From Tetradesmus obliquus (lineage: Eukaryota > Chlorophyta > Chlorophyceae > Sphaeropleales > Scenedesmaceae): a stretch of DNA of 64,000 nt. The stretch spans positions 1,116,001-1,180,000 of the forward strand of contig CP126199.1 in assembly GCA_030272155.1 (NCBI GenBank), in the 5' to 3' direction. Shown here piece after piece: positions 1 through 11,400 of this stretch (the first letter of the stretch is position 1; the number at the start of each line of letters is the position of its first letter). The translations under genes were made by a program, and so were the position numbers. The notes under the pieces were generated by a model. That model ran no database searches, had not been told where the DNA came from, and saw only the letters and a program-made list of their open reading frames with translations.

Positions 1-933
1 ACTGCTGTGCCTGGCTGAAAAACTGCTTGGCATGGCAGCTGCATCAAACCCAGAGGCTATTGCACCCTGCCAAACACTTATGGCTGCACTGCTGGAGGGA
101 ATGGCTGCTGCTGCAGCGTTGCTGCGGCTGCTGCAACGTCAGCAACACCGCAAGTCACACACCTGGCGCTCTGTACGCAAACAGGTCGTGTAGGTACTTG
201 CCCTTTGCTGTCAGCAGCATGGTATAGACAGGCCCAGCACCTACAGAGGTGGCAGCAGCACAAAACAAAACCACAATTCTCCTACAACTGCAACACAAAG
301 CTGCTGTGCCTGCAACATCAGCTGCAAAGCAGAACACAACACTGCAGCAGGCGCAGCACCATAGACGACACATGTGACGGACGGCAGCTGCAGGGCAGCA
401 GCAGCAGCAGCAGCAGCAGCAATAGCAAAATAAGCAGTTGAGGCATCCTGAAGTAGTGTGCTGACTGTCTTACCTGGCTGCTCCAGTGGGCGCACATCAT
501 TGGTGGTCATCCCCTGAAAAGGATGACACAGCAGGGAGCAGAACAGAGCATGTGGGCACAGCCGAGGGACGGTTGCACAGCGCTTTGCAGATTCTTCAGC
601 ACAATGCTTTATTGCTTGCTATTAGATTTGATCAGAATTGACAGCAGCGCATAGTTCAGCACGGTGCTTCATGCTGCCTCAACTGCCTGTCATGCGGTTG
701 CTGTTGCTGTTGCTGCTGCTCACCTGCAGAAACTGCACACATTCCTCTCCCGCCAGGCTGATCACGCCACGAGAGGCAAGTCGTGCTACATGGTACGTGC
801 GTTGCCCAGCTGCTTGCGATGAAGCGGCTAGGGCTGCAGATGTGACAGCAAGGCCTGCTGCTGCTTGCAGCAGCGAGGAAGAGCTACTACAGCACGCCGG
901 TGACAGCAGGCTCCGAAACGTCACGGCCAACAT
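1..933 (-). CDS. IBA57: IBA57/CAF17-like Fe-S cluster assembly factor, 5' part
   Basis: Three exons of a folate-binding GcvT-like protein of the YgfZ/IBA57 family are visible: 724-933, 474-513 and 163-240; the rest lies beyond the window's left edge. The start is the ATG at 933-931. About 50 residues rich in Ala, Ser and Cys, a plausible organellar transit peptide, precede the conserved stretch LASRGVISLAGEECVQFLQ. Exon 2 gives GMTTNDVRPLEQP and exon 3 GAGPVYTMLLTAKGKYLHD, matching the family order 'F-L-Q-G-x-x-T-N-D-V' then 'P-x-Y-x-x-x-L-T-x-x-G-x-x-L-x-D'. Phases agree at both joins. Family members mature 4Fe-4S proteins in mitochondria with ISCA proteins; plants also have a plastid paralogue, and I cannot tell which this is. 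The family's Cys signature (KGCYxGQE) would be outside the window. Positions 1-162 are intron with no further exon I could place. Confidence 0.8.
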
Positions 934-1589
934 GACACCGCCACTGATCTATTTGCCTCAACAGAACAGAGTATTGCAGTGATGACAACACAAGAAACTG
1001 CAAAGACCAATGTGGTCAAGCGATGCCTGAAGCCGCCTGACTGCAGTTGAACATCAATCGAGCCGTTCAATAGAATTTTTTGTAGTCGTCCATACTCGTC
1101 TGGTGGTCATAGTTCCTGCTCCTCATGGCAACAGTGCTTGGCTAGGGCTTTGCTGGGACCCGTAGTGCTGTTGCTGCCAGAGATGTGCAGCATTACACCT
1201 GAGCCAGTGCAACAACTGAAGTCATACATTTCAACGCCACTAAGACGTTTTATGGCTGGTATGCGGCTGATCTCTAGAGTGTTGATGTCTGTACACATGT
1301 CCAAGGTCGCCAGAGATCTGTGCATCACCAGCCAAAGGCAATTTCACGGCAGAAGGTGCTGCTTCTGCACCAGACACATCATCTTAGCGCAGCACCCAGA
1401 TGAGGTGCTGCACCTGGTGTGCTTAAGAGCCAACAGCCCAGGGGCAAAGTAAAAGGCGTAAAAGCAGGCCCATGCGGTCAATTGTCTAGTCACAATCCAG
1501 CCGCTTGTCATGATGACGTGTTGTGGCATGCTTCACCACTGCTGCACCAGACAAAAGGCATTCAAATTTACATCTGCACTTAGCATGCC
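934..1589. other. Intergenic: upstream of IBA57-like gene, downstream of GH5 gene
   Basis: No coding segment with family resemblance or consistent splice sites was found here. It should hold the promoter of the leftward IBA57-like gene and the 3' UTR of the leftward GH5 gene. Confidence 0.5.
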
Positions 1590-2756
1590 TCAGACTGGCT
1601 CCTCTTCTACAGTAGCCGGCACTTCCAGCAGCAGAGCACTGCCAGCGTCCAGCAGCGACGCTGGCAAGTTTGCATGTGTGTCAACCAGCTGAGCAGGCGC
1701 AGCTGCCTTTGCGGCTTGGCTGCGGAGCTTGGTGCTATGCAGCATGCTGCTGGTGGCTGCTGCAGGAGCTGCAGCTGAGATGCCGCCAGTGCTGGCAGCA
1801 GCAGCAGCAGCTGCTCCACCTGCCACAATGGCTGGTGGTGGCTGCACATCAAAATGCACATATGACGCATCATCCAGTGCGCCAGCTTGCTGCACTGGCG
1901 CTGCTGCCTGTGCGGCTTGCTGCCCTGCAACACCTCCTGCTGGCTTTATTGCCTCGTGGACATCAGCTAACTGCGTCCGGCCTCCTGCAGCAGATGCACT
2001 GCTGCTTGCTGCTTGAGCGCCCGCCTTACCGCCGGCCCCAATGCTGTTGCTGCTAGCAGCGCCAACACTGCCACCCTCGTCCGCTGCTTTGACAGGTACC
2101 ACAGTCTCTGTGATGGTTGTCAGGTTGAGCGCTGGGTTGGCTGCAGCAGCAGCAGCTGCCGAGGCGGCTTCCTCAGCCGCCGCTGCATCTGCTGCAGCAC
2201 GGGCCTTCACAGCGTCTTGCTGCTGCGATGCAACGCTTGTCAGGAAAGCACCCGTGTCGCTGTACCAAGGTTGCAGCCCAAAGTGCTTTTGCAGGAACTG
2301 GATTTTTGGCCAGGCAAACTCCTGCCAGTTTTCTGTCACAAGGCCTCCAGTAGCTGCAAGCAAGCAGCAGAAGCAACAAACAGCACACTCTTTGTGCCGC
2401 GGGGTTTGACAACATTCCTGTGTAAAAAAGCTCGGCAATGAGGAATTGAATCTGCTGGCACCAGTGATGCAGTCTGCAGCCTATAGAGCCCATGCGTTCA
2501 CACCGAGCTGAACAGCTGCAGCAGAGCAATGTTGTTTTGTGTGCGCGCATACGGCTCTTCACCGTTTACTCGTCGCATGTACTCAGCATGCATTTGCAGC
2601 ACATCACCATGTAGAGCCACCGCACCTGCGCTGTTGGCGTTGTAGGCCCACCAGATCCAGCCAGCCAGCGGCGAGTCGCGCTGCTGCGCCAGGCTGGCCA
2701 CCGCGCTGTAGTACTCCAGCTCAGCACTGCTGCCCAGGCGGCTGCCCATCTCCCCT

Positions 2757-2798
<42 letters not shown>

Positions 2799-4058
2799 TG
2801 AGGCGGAGGAGCATCAGCAGGTTTAGTCAGCAGCATGGGCCTGCGTGTTGTCCCAGCACCCGTCAACATCCTCCCTGCTGGGCCACAACAACACTCCGTT
2901 CAACTGCTCATAGAACCACGACTGACCCGTAGGCCTTGGCCACCCCCTGTTGCAACAAAGCTTGCATGTACAGCCGCCGTGGCCCAGCCATGATAGCAAC
3001 ACCCGCCTACCTACAAGCACCTACATGCGCAACCAGCCTCTCTGCGCGCTGCAAGCTGCTTGTGGGCCACACTACTAGCAATCGCACATATCCAGGCACG
3101 CCCACCTACACCCCACCTACAACCAGGACCTACAACAGGGAAAGCGTGCATGCACACCATTGACAATTGTACTCATCCAGGCCCACCCACCTACAACCAC
3201 AGGCAGCCGCATGCAGTCCCTGCCATTGCAGTAGCCCTCCCGTGCCAGCCGCCCCCAGCTGCTGCTCAGCCGCGCCAGCACCTCCGCAGCTGGCGCAGCA
3301 GCAGCCCCGCCACTGTCTGGCCCATACAGGTGCGGCCCCAGCAGCACCCTGCTCTTGTATTCACGCTGCAGCAGCTCGTTGAAGAAGGGCCGGGGGTCGC
3401 TCAGGTTGTAGCGCTGAATGGTGGCGGGGTCCGTCACAAAGCCGTCACCTGCAGCACGCACAGAACAAGAGGTGTTGTGTGGCACAACAGCACAACTTAC
3501 ACCCAAAACTGGACTGCTTAATCTCTTGCAGACGAGCATGCAAGCGGCTTTGCCACAACTGGCCGATGAAGCATCGTTACCTGATGATAGGCCGTAGCTG
3601 CTGCCGCTGGCAGACAGCGGCGAGCCCTGCAGCAGGTACAGCGCGTCTGCCGCCGTGATGTTCTCGATGGAGTCCATGGTGGTCAGGTACAGCTCATCAA
3701 GGCCCGGCAGGCCGTCACGCCTGCAGCGCAGCAGCCAGAGGGCAGCAGGACACGCGTCAAGAAACAGGATGCACCATGCAAGAGAAAAAGAACAGTATTG
3801 ATATCAGCACGGGCCCAGCAGGCCGTCACACCTGAAGCGCAGCAGGCGCAGCGCAGCAGGACACATCAAGCCACAGCATGCTGCCGCGCTGGGAGCAGCA
3901 GCGGCACCAGATGCTCGCACCATGACACATGGCTGATCGACAACGTGGCATGTAAGTAGCACTTGCGTGAATGCCGAACTCTGCGATTTTAATCTACACA
4001 TAACATACCATGGCCGAAGCTGCGCAGCTGCGCGGCTGCCCCGCCTATGCCCCAGTTG

Positions 4059-4114
<56 letters not shown>

Positions 4115-6531
4115 CCACCACCACCACCACCACCACCACCACCACTACCACCACCACCATCAACAACAACAGCAGCAGCAGCAGCTCATGCACCCACCCG
4201 GCCCAGCCCAGCCCCGCGCCGCCGGCCTTGTCAGGCTTGTTGAGCAGGTCCAGCAGGATGCGGCCGCGGATGTCTGACGCAAAGTTGGGCAGGCAGGTGA
4301 TGGTGGCCCAGGTGTACATCCAGGCGCGCGCAAAGTCCTGGGCATCCAGCGGCGTGGCGTCACTTGCATCTGGGTGGTAGTCCAGCTGCGGTGAAGCGTC
4401 ACACAGTGCGTGGCATGGATACATACATGTGCAGTGACTGGGTGAGAGGTGAGGTGACAGCAGGGACAGCAGCCAGGTGGCATGTTGCAAGTTACACACT
4501 ACAGGCTCTTGGGCGGCCGAGGCAACCGAGGCTGCTGTAGTACAGGCACAGCACCAAGTTATGCAGCAAGGCAGGTGCACTGCAGCACCAGAGCCCGAGC
4601 TTTTCCTACAAGCCGCTCACCACAACGTAGAACCCGTTGGCAACCAGGAACTGCACCGTCCACAGCAGCCGTTGGATGACATGCTCCGTGTTCGGCGGCA
4701 TGTAGGTGTTGCACAGGCCCTGGTGGTAGCTGGCCACTGGCAGGTGGATGGGCGGGTCGGGCACCAGGGAGAGATTCGGCTGGGGGCTGGCGCTGGGGTC
4801 TGTGGCGTGCTGGGCCAGGCCGCGGGTGTCTGTGTGGTTGCACTTGAACACCAGGTTGCTGCCGTGCGTCTGCAGCACGCAGGGAGTGTTCATTGAGACA
4901 GGTTCCTTCACACGTGTGTGGATATGCATCGGCACTGCGTGGGACTGTGGTGCAGCGTGCCAGTTGGTGCAAGATTGGCAGCTGCCAATTGTGTGTTTGT
5001 TTTGCAGGACAGCCACGACATTCGTCACCGTGACAGCAGCATGGTATGTCTGGCAGCTGGCTATGCAAGCAGTGCGTGCCAACTTACCCGCAGTCCATCA
5101 AATGTGAAAGGAAGCCGGATGGTGTTGAAGCCTGCGGCAGCATCAGCAGCAGGAAGACGACACGTGTAATGCAGGCAAGCAAACACGTCTCCACACACAG
5201 CAATGCGTTCACCTCTGTTACCAACAGGCTGTGAAACTCTCAGCAGCTGCGAAATTGCACACGTAACATGCCTGCGCATAACACATGTCACGTCACAGGT
5301 GAATCTCTGGCTTTATCAAGCAGCAGCTCACCCAGCAGCTTCAGTTGGTAGACGATGGCCCCAAAGTCTGTTGCTGCCTCACTGCCACCCGCCCACAGCC
5401 CGTCCGGCCCGCCCTGCGCGTTGTTGAAGCCGAACCAGCTCACGCCACGCAGCACCACTGGCTTGTGGAACCATGCGTCGTACAGCTTGGCTGCCTTGGG
5501 GGCCAGCGGCGGCGCAGGGTAGCCGCGCGCTAGCGGCGCTGCAGGGGTGAAGAGGTACAATACAAATGAAACAATACTGATTAATCTGATGAGTGCACCT
5601 GGCCCTGTCACTAGCGCAGCCATTAACATGCAAGTATGAGGTGCCACAGCATGCCAGTTGAGCAGAGTAGCGTGGGTAGTAGCATGTCAGTTGAGCAGAG
5701 TAGCGTGGGCGGCGCAGGCAATAGCTGTCCTGCAAGCACAACATGCCGCTGGGATGAAGTGCTGCAGCCAGGCATGTTTTTTCAATGCGCGGTGTAACGC
5801 GGTGTGGAATGTAGCTGTGTCGCAGCTGCACGCTTGCTTAACTGTCATGGTCTGACTACTGCTGCTGCTGCTGTTGGTGCTGGCTGCTTACGGTAGCTGA
5901 ACACCCGCGCGTTCTTGGGGCAGAAAGCATATGTGTTGCTGTTTTCATACGCGTAGCCTTGGTCCTGGACGAACATCTTGGCCAGGCTGCGGTTGTCCCC
6001 GATGCTCCAGCCAAGGAAACGCTCAAGCAGCCAAGGCATAAGCCCACCAGCAGCCTGCATGCGTGTTGTGCAGACAAGGCTGTGGGACTAAAGGCCTGAC
6101 AGCAGAGATGTGTATCTGGCCACTTGGCGTAATGGACAGCTGCGCCAAGCGCTGCTGCTGCAGAGCAAGGGTGATTCCAGCTGTATGATTGGTGACGCCC
6201 GCTGCATGTGCTGGCATGCAGCTGCTGTTGCTGTCCTGCAAGCATGGTGACTGCCCGCTGTGCTGCCGCTGCTGTCATGCCAGCCGCTGCTGCTGCATGG
6301 CATGATGAGCTCTGTCGGCTGGCACTCCTATAGTCATGCTGCTTCAACCCACCATGCTCATGGTGATCAGCAGCATGTACAGGGTGACCTGCACTGTCAA
6401 CCGAGGAGTCCACTTGGTCTGCGGCACCCTGTATAGTGGTGCACAGCCTGCAGGCAAAACAGCCATGCATAAGCAGCTGTCGAGCACTGCAACGTCCTTC
6501 AAGCAGAGCCATACATGCAGGTTTTACTCAT
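1590..6531 (-). CDS. Glycoside hydrolase family 5 protein with altered acid/base motif
   Basis: Twelve exons close in phase to 749 aa: 6515-6531, 6353-6428, 5892-6054, 5332-5538, 5088-5131, 4621-4869, 4194-4385, 4009-4019 (11-nt micro-exon), 3581-3720, 3191-3448, 2626-2754, 1590-2353. An N-terminal hydrophobic anchor (VTLYMLLITMSM) suggests a secretory or type II membrane protein. GH5 landmarks in order: VVLRGVSWFGFN, GFNTIRLPFTFDGLR, NGFYVVLDYHPD, ILLDLLNKPD, VLLGPHLYGPDSG (His/Tyr of the active site), LPVVVGEMGSRL (nucleophile Glu), GWIWWAYNANS and LQKHFGLQPWY. The family's NEP motif reads NKP here, because the codon of the acid/base Glu is AAG; activity is therefore doubtful. After the catalytic domain come about 200 residues rich in Ala, Ser and Gln. 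The 5' end of exon 4194-4385/4009-4019 has an alternative (4198 with a longer small exon). The substrate cannot be told; a wall beta-glucan or mannan is likely given the neighbouring synthase. Confidence 0.85.
2757..2796. repeat. (CAG)13 run in GH5 intron, next to acceptor
   Basis: An uninterrupted CAG run (CTG on the coding strand) ends exactly at the acceptor of exon 2626-2754. Confidence 0.9.
3698..3842 (-). repeat. Exon echo in GH5 gene
   Basis: The start of exon 3581-3720 (around 3700-3730, 'cggcaggccgtcacgcctgc') recurs in the upstream intron at about 3811-3842 as 'cagcaggccgtcacacctga' with similar flanks. The copy keeps an acceptor-like CAG but its reading frame decays at once. Confidence 0.65.
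4050..4180. repeat. Compound (CAG)n-(CAC)n-(CAA)n tract in GH5 intron
   Basis: About 20 CAG units pass into about 12 CAC/CCA units and then CAA/CAG units. It lies between the micro-exon at 4009-4019 and exon 4194-4385 and codes for nothing supported. Confidence 0.9.
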
Positions 6532-7593
6532 GCCGTTGCATGTTTGGTCTATTACTAATGTCTGAAAAGGCATTTGACGCTGTGCCAGCTGCACGAGCTG
6601 GTGCTGTATGTTGTGCTCCTGTGTTGACGCTGATGCAGCACTGCATCTGTGCTGCCGCTGCTGCTGCCTCCCCATTGGCAGCCACAGCCACGCACCAACA
6701 AGCCGCACAGGCCCGTCCTCATCGTGGATAGCTACCATTTAGCAAACACCGATGCTGATGATGGGGAGCAGAAAAGGCGCCAAAAGGCGGGCAACTTTCA
6801 CGACGACATGGCAGCGTCACTACAGCTGTGTTTCGGCTGCTTCATTTAGTTTAAATCATGGCAGCAGCAAAATTTCATATTTTCTTCCCTAGGCTTTGCC
6901 TTGCCCGTTGCCTGACAGAATGTTCATTGCGCAGCTGCTGTTAGTATTCTCATGGTCATCGCGCTTCTTATACCACTCAGAAACATCGTGACATCAACTT
7001 TAACGTTTATAGTGTTTGTTTCAGCGCATAAGCACAAGCCAGCGAACTTGTAGGTTCTCGCGTGCGTGGCCATCACCGCCGCTGTCTTCATCTGGTCGCC
7101 GCAACATTCAGCCAGCATTTGCCACAGTTAACGTTTCCATTCATTGTGTTAGTTGGTAAGTGCTGCAGCTGGCTGCGGTCAGCAGCTGGCCCATACAGCA
7201 CTACAGAGCTGCTGATGGTGATGCACAGCAAGGAGATGTTTCAAGAGCGGGCACTGCACTGTGCTGTTTCAATAGCAGTCACATCAGTATACACATGTGT
7301 ATTTTCAGGCTTTCTTGCGCTGTTATGCCCACCACTGTCGACTAATTGGCTACTGCTACTGCTGCATGTGGTGTTGCAGGCAATGCTGGAACGCAGTACG
7401 CTACTGCTACAACAGCATGCCAGCTGGTTGTACTTCCGAGCTCGTCACGTGATGTTTCTGCAATAGTGTGAAACAAGCTGCAGTTGCAGGAGCATCACGC
7501 CAGCAGCCGCACAGCTGAGCCAAGGCCACCCCAACAGAGCAACAGCAGCGGAGCTAACAGCAGCGGCAACAGCAGCAGCAACAGCCTGAAACC
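6532..7593. promoter_or_regulatory. Divergent intergenic region between GH5 and GT2 synthase genes
   Basis: About 1.06 kb separates the two start codons, which point away from each other, so both 5' UTRs and promoters must lie here. Short open frames exist but none has family resemblance. I could not identify a TATA box or a named factor site with confidence. Confidence 0.55.
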
Positions 7594-8112
7594 ATGATCT
7601 GGTATCTGGTTTTCACTGGTATGTTTGTGCTTTACCAGCTGGATGTGCTGGTGTATTCATTTATTGCCCTGTGTGCAAAGGTCCAGGAGGTATGGAATCC
7701 AGAGCCAGGACACCCGTGGTACTGGTGGTGGCACAAGGATGAGCTGGTACCAGCACCAGATTGTGATGAGCAGGGCTACAGGATATGCACAGCAACAGAC
7801 CCAGCATCTCCAGATGCTGCTGCTGAAAAAGGGAGCGCCAAGCAGCAGGCAGCAACAGCGGACGCACCAGCAGCAACAGAGGCAGGAGCGGCCGCCCAGG
7901 GTAGCCAGAACACCTGGCAGATTGCTACAACCAACAGAGTCAGCATCAGCAGCCTCACTAGCAGCTGCCTGGCTGGCAGCAGCGTGCCCTGCAGCAGTGG
8001 CAGCGGCAGCGTTCCCTCTGATTGCAGCGCAAGTGCTGCAGGGAGCTCCCACCCAAGCACACCACAAGCAGGGCAGGCCGGCTCACCAAAGGCCACGCTG
8101 CAGAGACTGCTA

Positions 8113-8161
<49 letters not shown>

Positions 8162-8294
8162 GCATATCAAGGCTGGAGACAGTGTACAGCATGCCGGACC
8201 AGGTGCCTGCAGACGCCCCAACATCACCGCACATGTCGGCGAAAGGCCTGCGCTGCAGGCACATAGCAGCAGAAGATGCTGCAGATGCTCTGCT

Positions 8295-8326
<32 letters not shown>

Positions 8327-8363
8327 TAGACGGCGCAGCGTCGCCTTCCAGCATAGCAAATCT

Positions 8364-8419
<56 letters not shown>

Positions 8420-11400
8420 TGGGGTGGTATGCAGGCGGCAAGGGGAGGCCAGGCATCAGTTTGCCAGTTGGTGGCGGCCAGCCGCCCAGCAGCTGTGTGG
8501 TGCTTGGGCCGGATAAGGCATGCAGTCTTCCGGCAAGCCTGGTCTCTCTGTACGACTACTTTCCCGTTGTACTAGTGCAGGTGAGTACAAACAATACTGC
8601 TTTGAGTGGTTTTTACGTCAATGACTGCAGGTAGCGCTTGCAGGAGACCAGCAAATGGTGTCGGAGTGCATGTCTGCAGAAACAGAGGCTTCTGCAGTTC
8701 GAGCACCAAGCACTGTGCAGTGGCGCTCGCAGGAGAGCTGCAAGTGGTGCGTGACTTCCCGCAAAAAGTCCTGCAAATTTCCTGCAGCTGCAGAGGTTTG
8801 TCCAGTGTAAGCATCGAGCACAGCAGATGGCGCTTGCAGGACAGCAGCAAGGGCTGCACGCCATCTGTCCTGCAAGCTTCCTGCGCCACAGAGCTGTGCT
8901 GTTGTGCGTCAAGCAGCTTCTTTGTGACTTCCATGTATGCAACAACGCTCGCTTCTGCGTGTGTGCTGCTGCAGCTGCCCATGTATAATGAGGAGGCGCA
9001 CTGCGAGGTGGTCATTGAGCGCGCCTGCAACATGATCTGGCCACGGGACCGCATCATCATCCAGGTGGGGCAGCAGAGTGCTCACACAGCCGTCAGCAGC
9101 ACCGCCATGAAATGGCAGGAGTTGTATGCCCTGTGGCACTGCAGGCACAGCAATTACACTGTGGACATGCAAGCCAGCGCTGGTGTTGCTGCTTGTGTTA
9201 ACACAACGTTGTGTGCTGCAGGCGTGTGACGACTCCACGCGGGAGGATGTGAAGCTGCGCATCGATGCCAAGGTGGCGCAGATGCAGCAGCGCGGCCACC
9301 ACTGCCTGGTCACGCGGCGCGCTGTCAACAAGGGCTTCAAGGCGGGCAACATGATCAACGGCATGAGCTTCTTGAATGAGGTGGGGGGCTGCTTACACAT
9401 ACACTGTAGGTGTGACAGCAGCTTGAACCCACGTGCGGGAAAAACATGTCATTCAAAAAATTATGCTGCTGGTGCTTCTGATCACAAGGAGACGAACGCG
9501 ACGAGCATGGAAAGAACGCGACGAGCATGGAATTCTTTAGCATTTAACCAGCGTGAGCCTGATCGTGGCTGCTGCTGCTGCTGCTGCTGCTGCGCAGGTG
9601 CCGTGGGAGTTCGTGGCTGTGTTTGACGCTGACTTTGAGATGCCGCCGGACTTCCTGTTCCAGACCATCTGGCACATGCAGCAGGACAGCCGGCTGGGCT
9701 TCGTGCAGGGCCGCTGGAGCTTCATCAACGGCTACGACAACATGCTGTGCTGGTGGGCGGCACTGGCTGCAGCTGCCGGCTTGCATGCGGCAGAACATGC
9801 AGCAGCAGTCTTGCGCAGAACATCAGACGCTTGCGCAAAACATTGTAGTTTGCGTGCTGCGATCAAGCCGCTGCCTCCATTACGCCGGTTCTTGCCTGTC
9901 TTCTGTCGCACAGGATGCAGCAGGTGTGCCTGAACTACCACTTTGCAGTGGAGCAGCGCGCGCGCTCCTGGCTGCGCACCTTCTTCGGCTTCAACGGCAC
10001 GGCCGGAGTGTGGCGGCGCACCGCGATGGAGCAGGCGGGCGGCTGGAACATGGAGAGCACGGTGGAGGACATGGACCTGTCGCTGCGCGCGTACCTCAAC
10101 GGCTGGAAGTTCAAGTGAGAGGCCCGGCATGCGTAGCAGGCCATGAAAGGGATGCGGTTGCTCTGGCAGGTGCTCCTGCATGACATCCTGCGTGTCATTG
10201 GGCAGCCTGCTAGTGCAGAGCAATGATGAATGTATGGTACAGCGTGGTCATGATGGTGCTTGTAACTTGTGCAGGTACCTGCACTGGGTGGGCTGCCCCA
10301 ACGAGCTGCCGCCCACCATGAGTGCGTACAAGACGCAGCAGTACCGCTGGAACAGCGGGCCCATGGTGGTCATCAAGCAGCTGGTGAGGCACACCACAGT
10401 ACAAGCACTCGCATCTGTGGGCAAGCATCTGGACGTGTTTATTTTGCTTCGGCACCTACCCGGCTGCTTGCACATGCTATACTTAGTGCGTGCCTTTCGC
10501 CGGCATGGCATGTGCGGGTGGTCCTGCAAGCAACAGCATGTTCCCGTGCTGTGGCGCGTCTGGCAGTCAGTTAAACATGCTTCTCAACTGGGCCAGGTGC
10601 CAGCTAGCGCCACTGGTTGGCGGGTGCTGACAACTAATGCTTTATCCATCTGCCTGTGTGCTGATGCCTGCTGGCAGGTCACGCGCATCTGGACCACAGA
10701 TGCGGTCACCTTTTGGGACAGGATCAGCTGCAGCTACTTCTTCTTCAGGTGGGAGCCGTGCACTGTGTACAGGGGACCGGATGCCAGAACTGACAACCAC
10801 AACACCACGATGTCTGGCATCAGCAGTATGTGGTCGGCCAGGGTGCCGACGAGTCAGGGCGCAGCAGTGACGAGTACTGTAGATAGCAGCAAGCAACTCG
10901 CGCAAATTGCAACAATATTGGAAAAGCACTGCTGCCGCCGTCACTGCTACTGCTGCTGCAGGTTCATCTACAGCGCGTTCCTGACGGTCATCTGCCTGGT
11001 GTGCCCCGCCATCGTGATCTGGCTGGACCCCTGGTCCTGGACCTGGGCGCCCATGGCCTTCCTGGTGAGCATGATGCAGCCTTGCACATGCCACATGCGC
11101 AATTCTGCACCGCATTGGCAGCAATGCACAGCACAAGCAGCCATACATGCAGGACATGGAAGAGACTTCCTGGTGAGCCCCAAACCCCTGCAGCCTTGCG
11201 CATGCGACATGTGCAGCCCTGAACTGCGCTGGCAGCAATGCATAGGACAGGCCGCCATATGCACTGCGCTGCGCTTGGCAGCTGCGGGTTTCAGCCTATC
11301 AGCAGCTGCACAACAGCAGGGTATGGGAGACGGAGACTCGCCAGCGGGCTTTGCCTGTGCGGCCTCTCTGCTGCAGCAGACGCTGCTATGCCTGCTAGGC

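Noticed and set aside
4047-4277. Frame coding polyGln then polyHis
   Set aside because: It is the wrong strand of an intronic CAG/CAC microsatellite inside the GH5 gene; flanking GH5 exons account for the locus.
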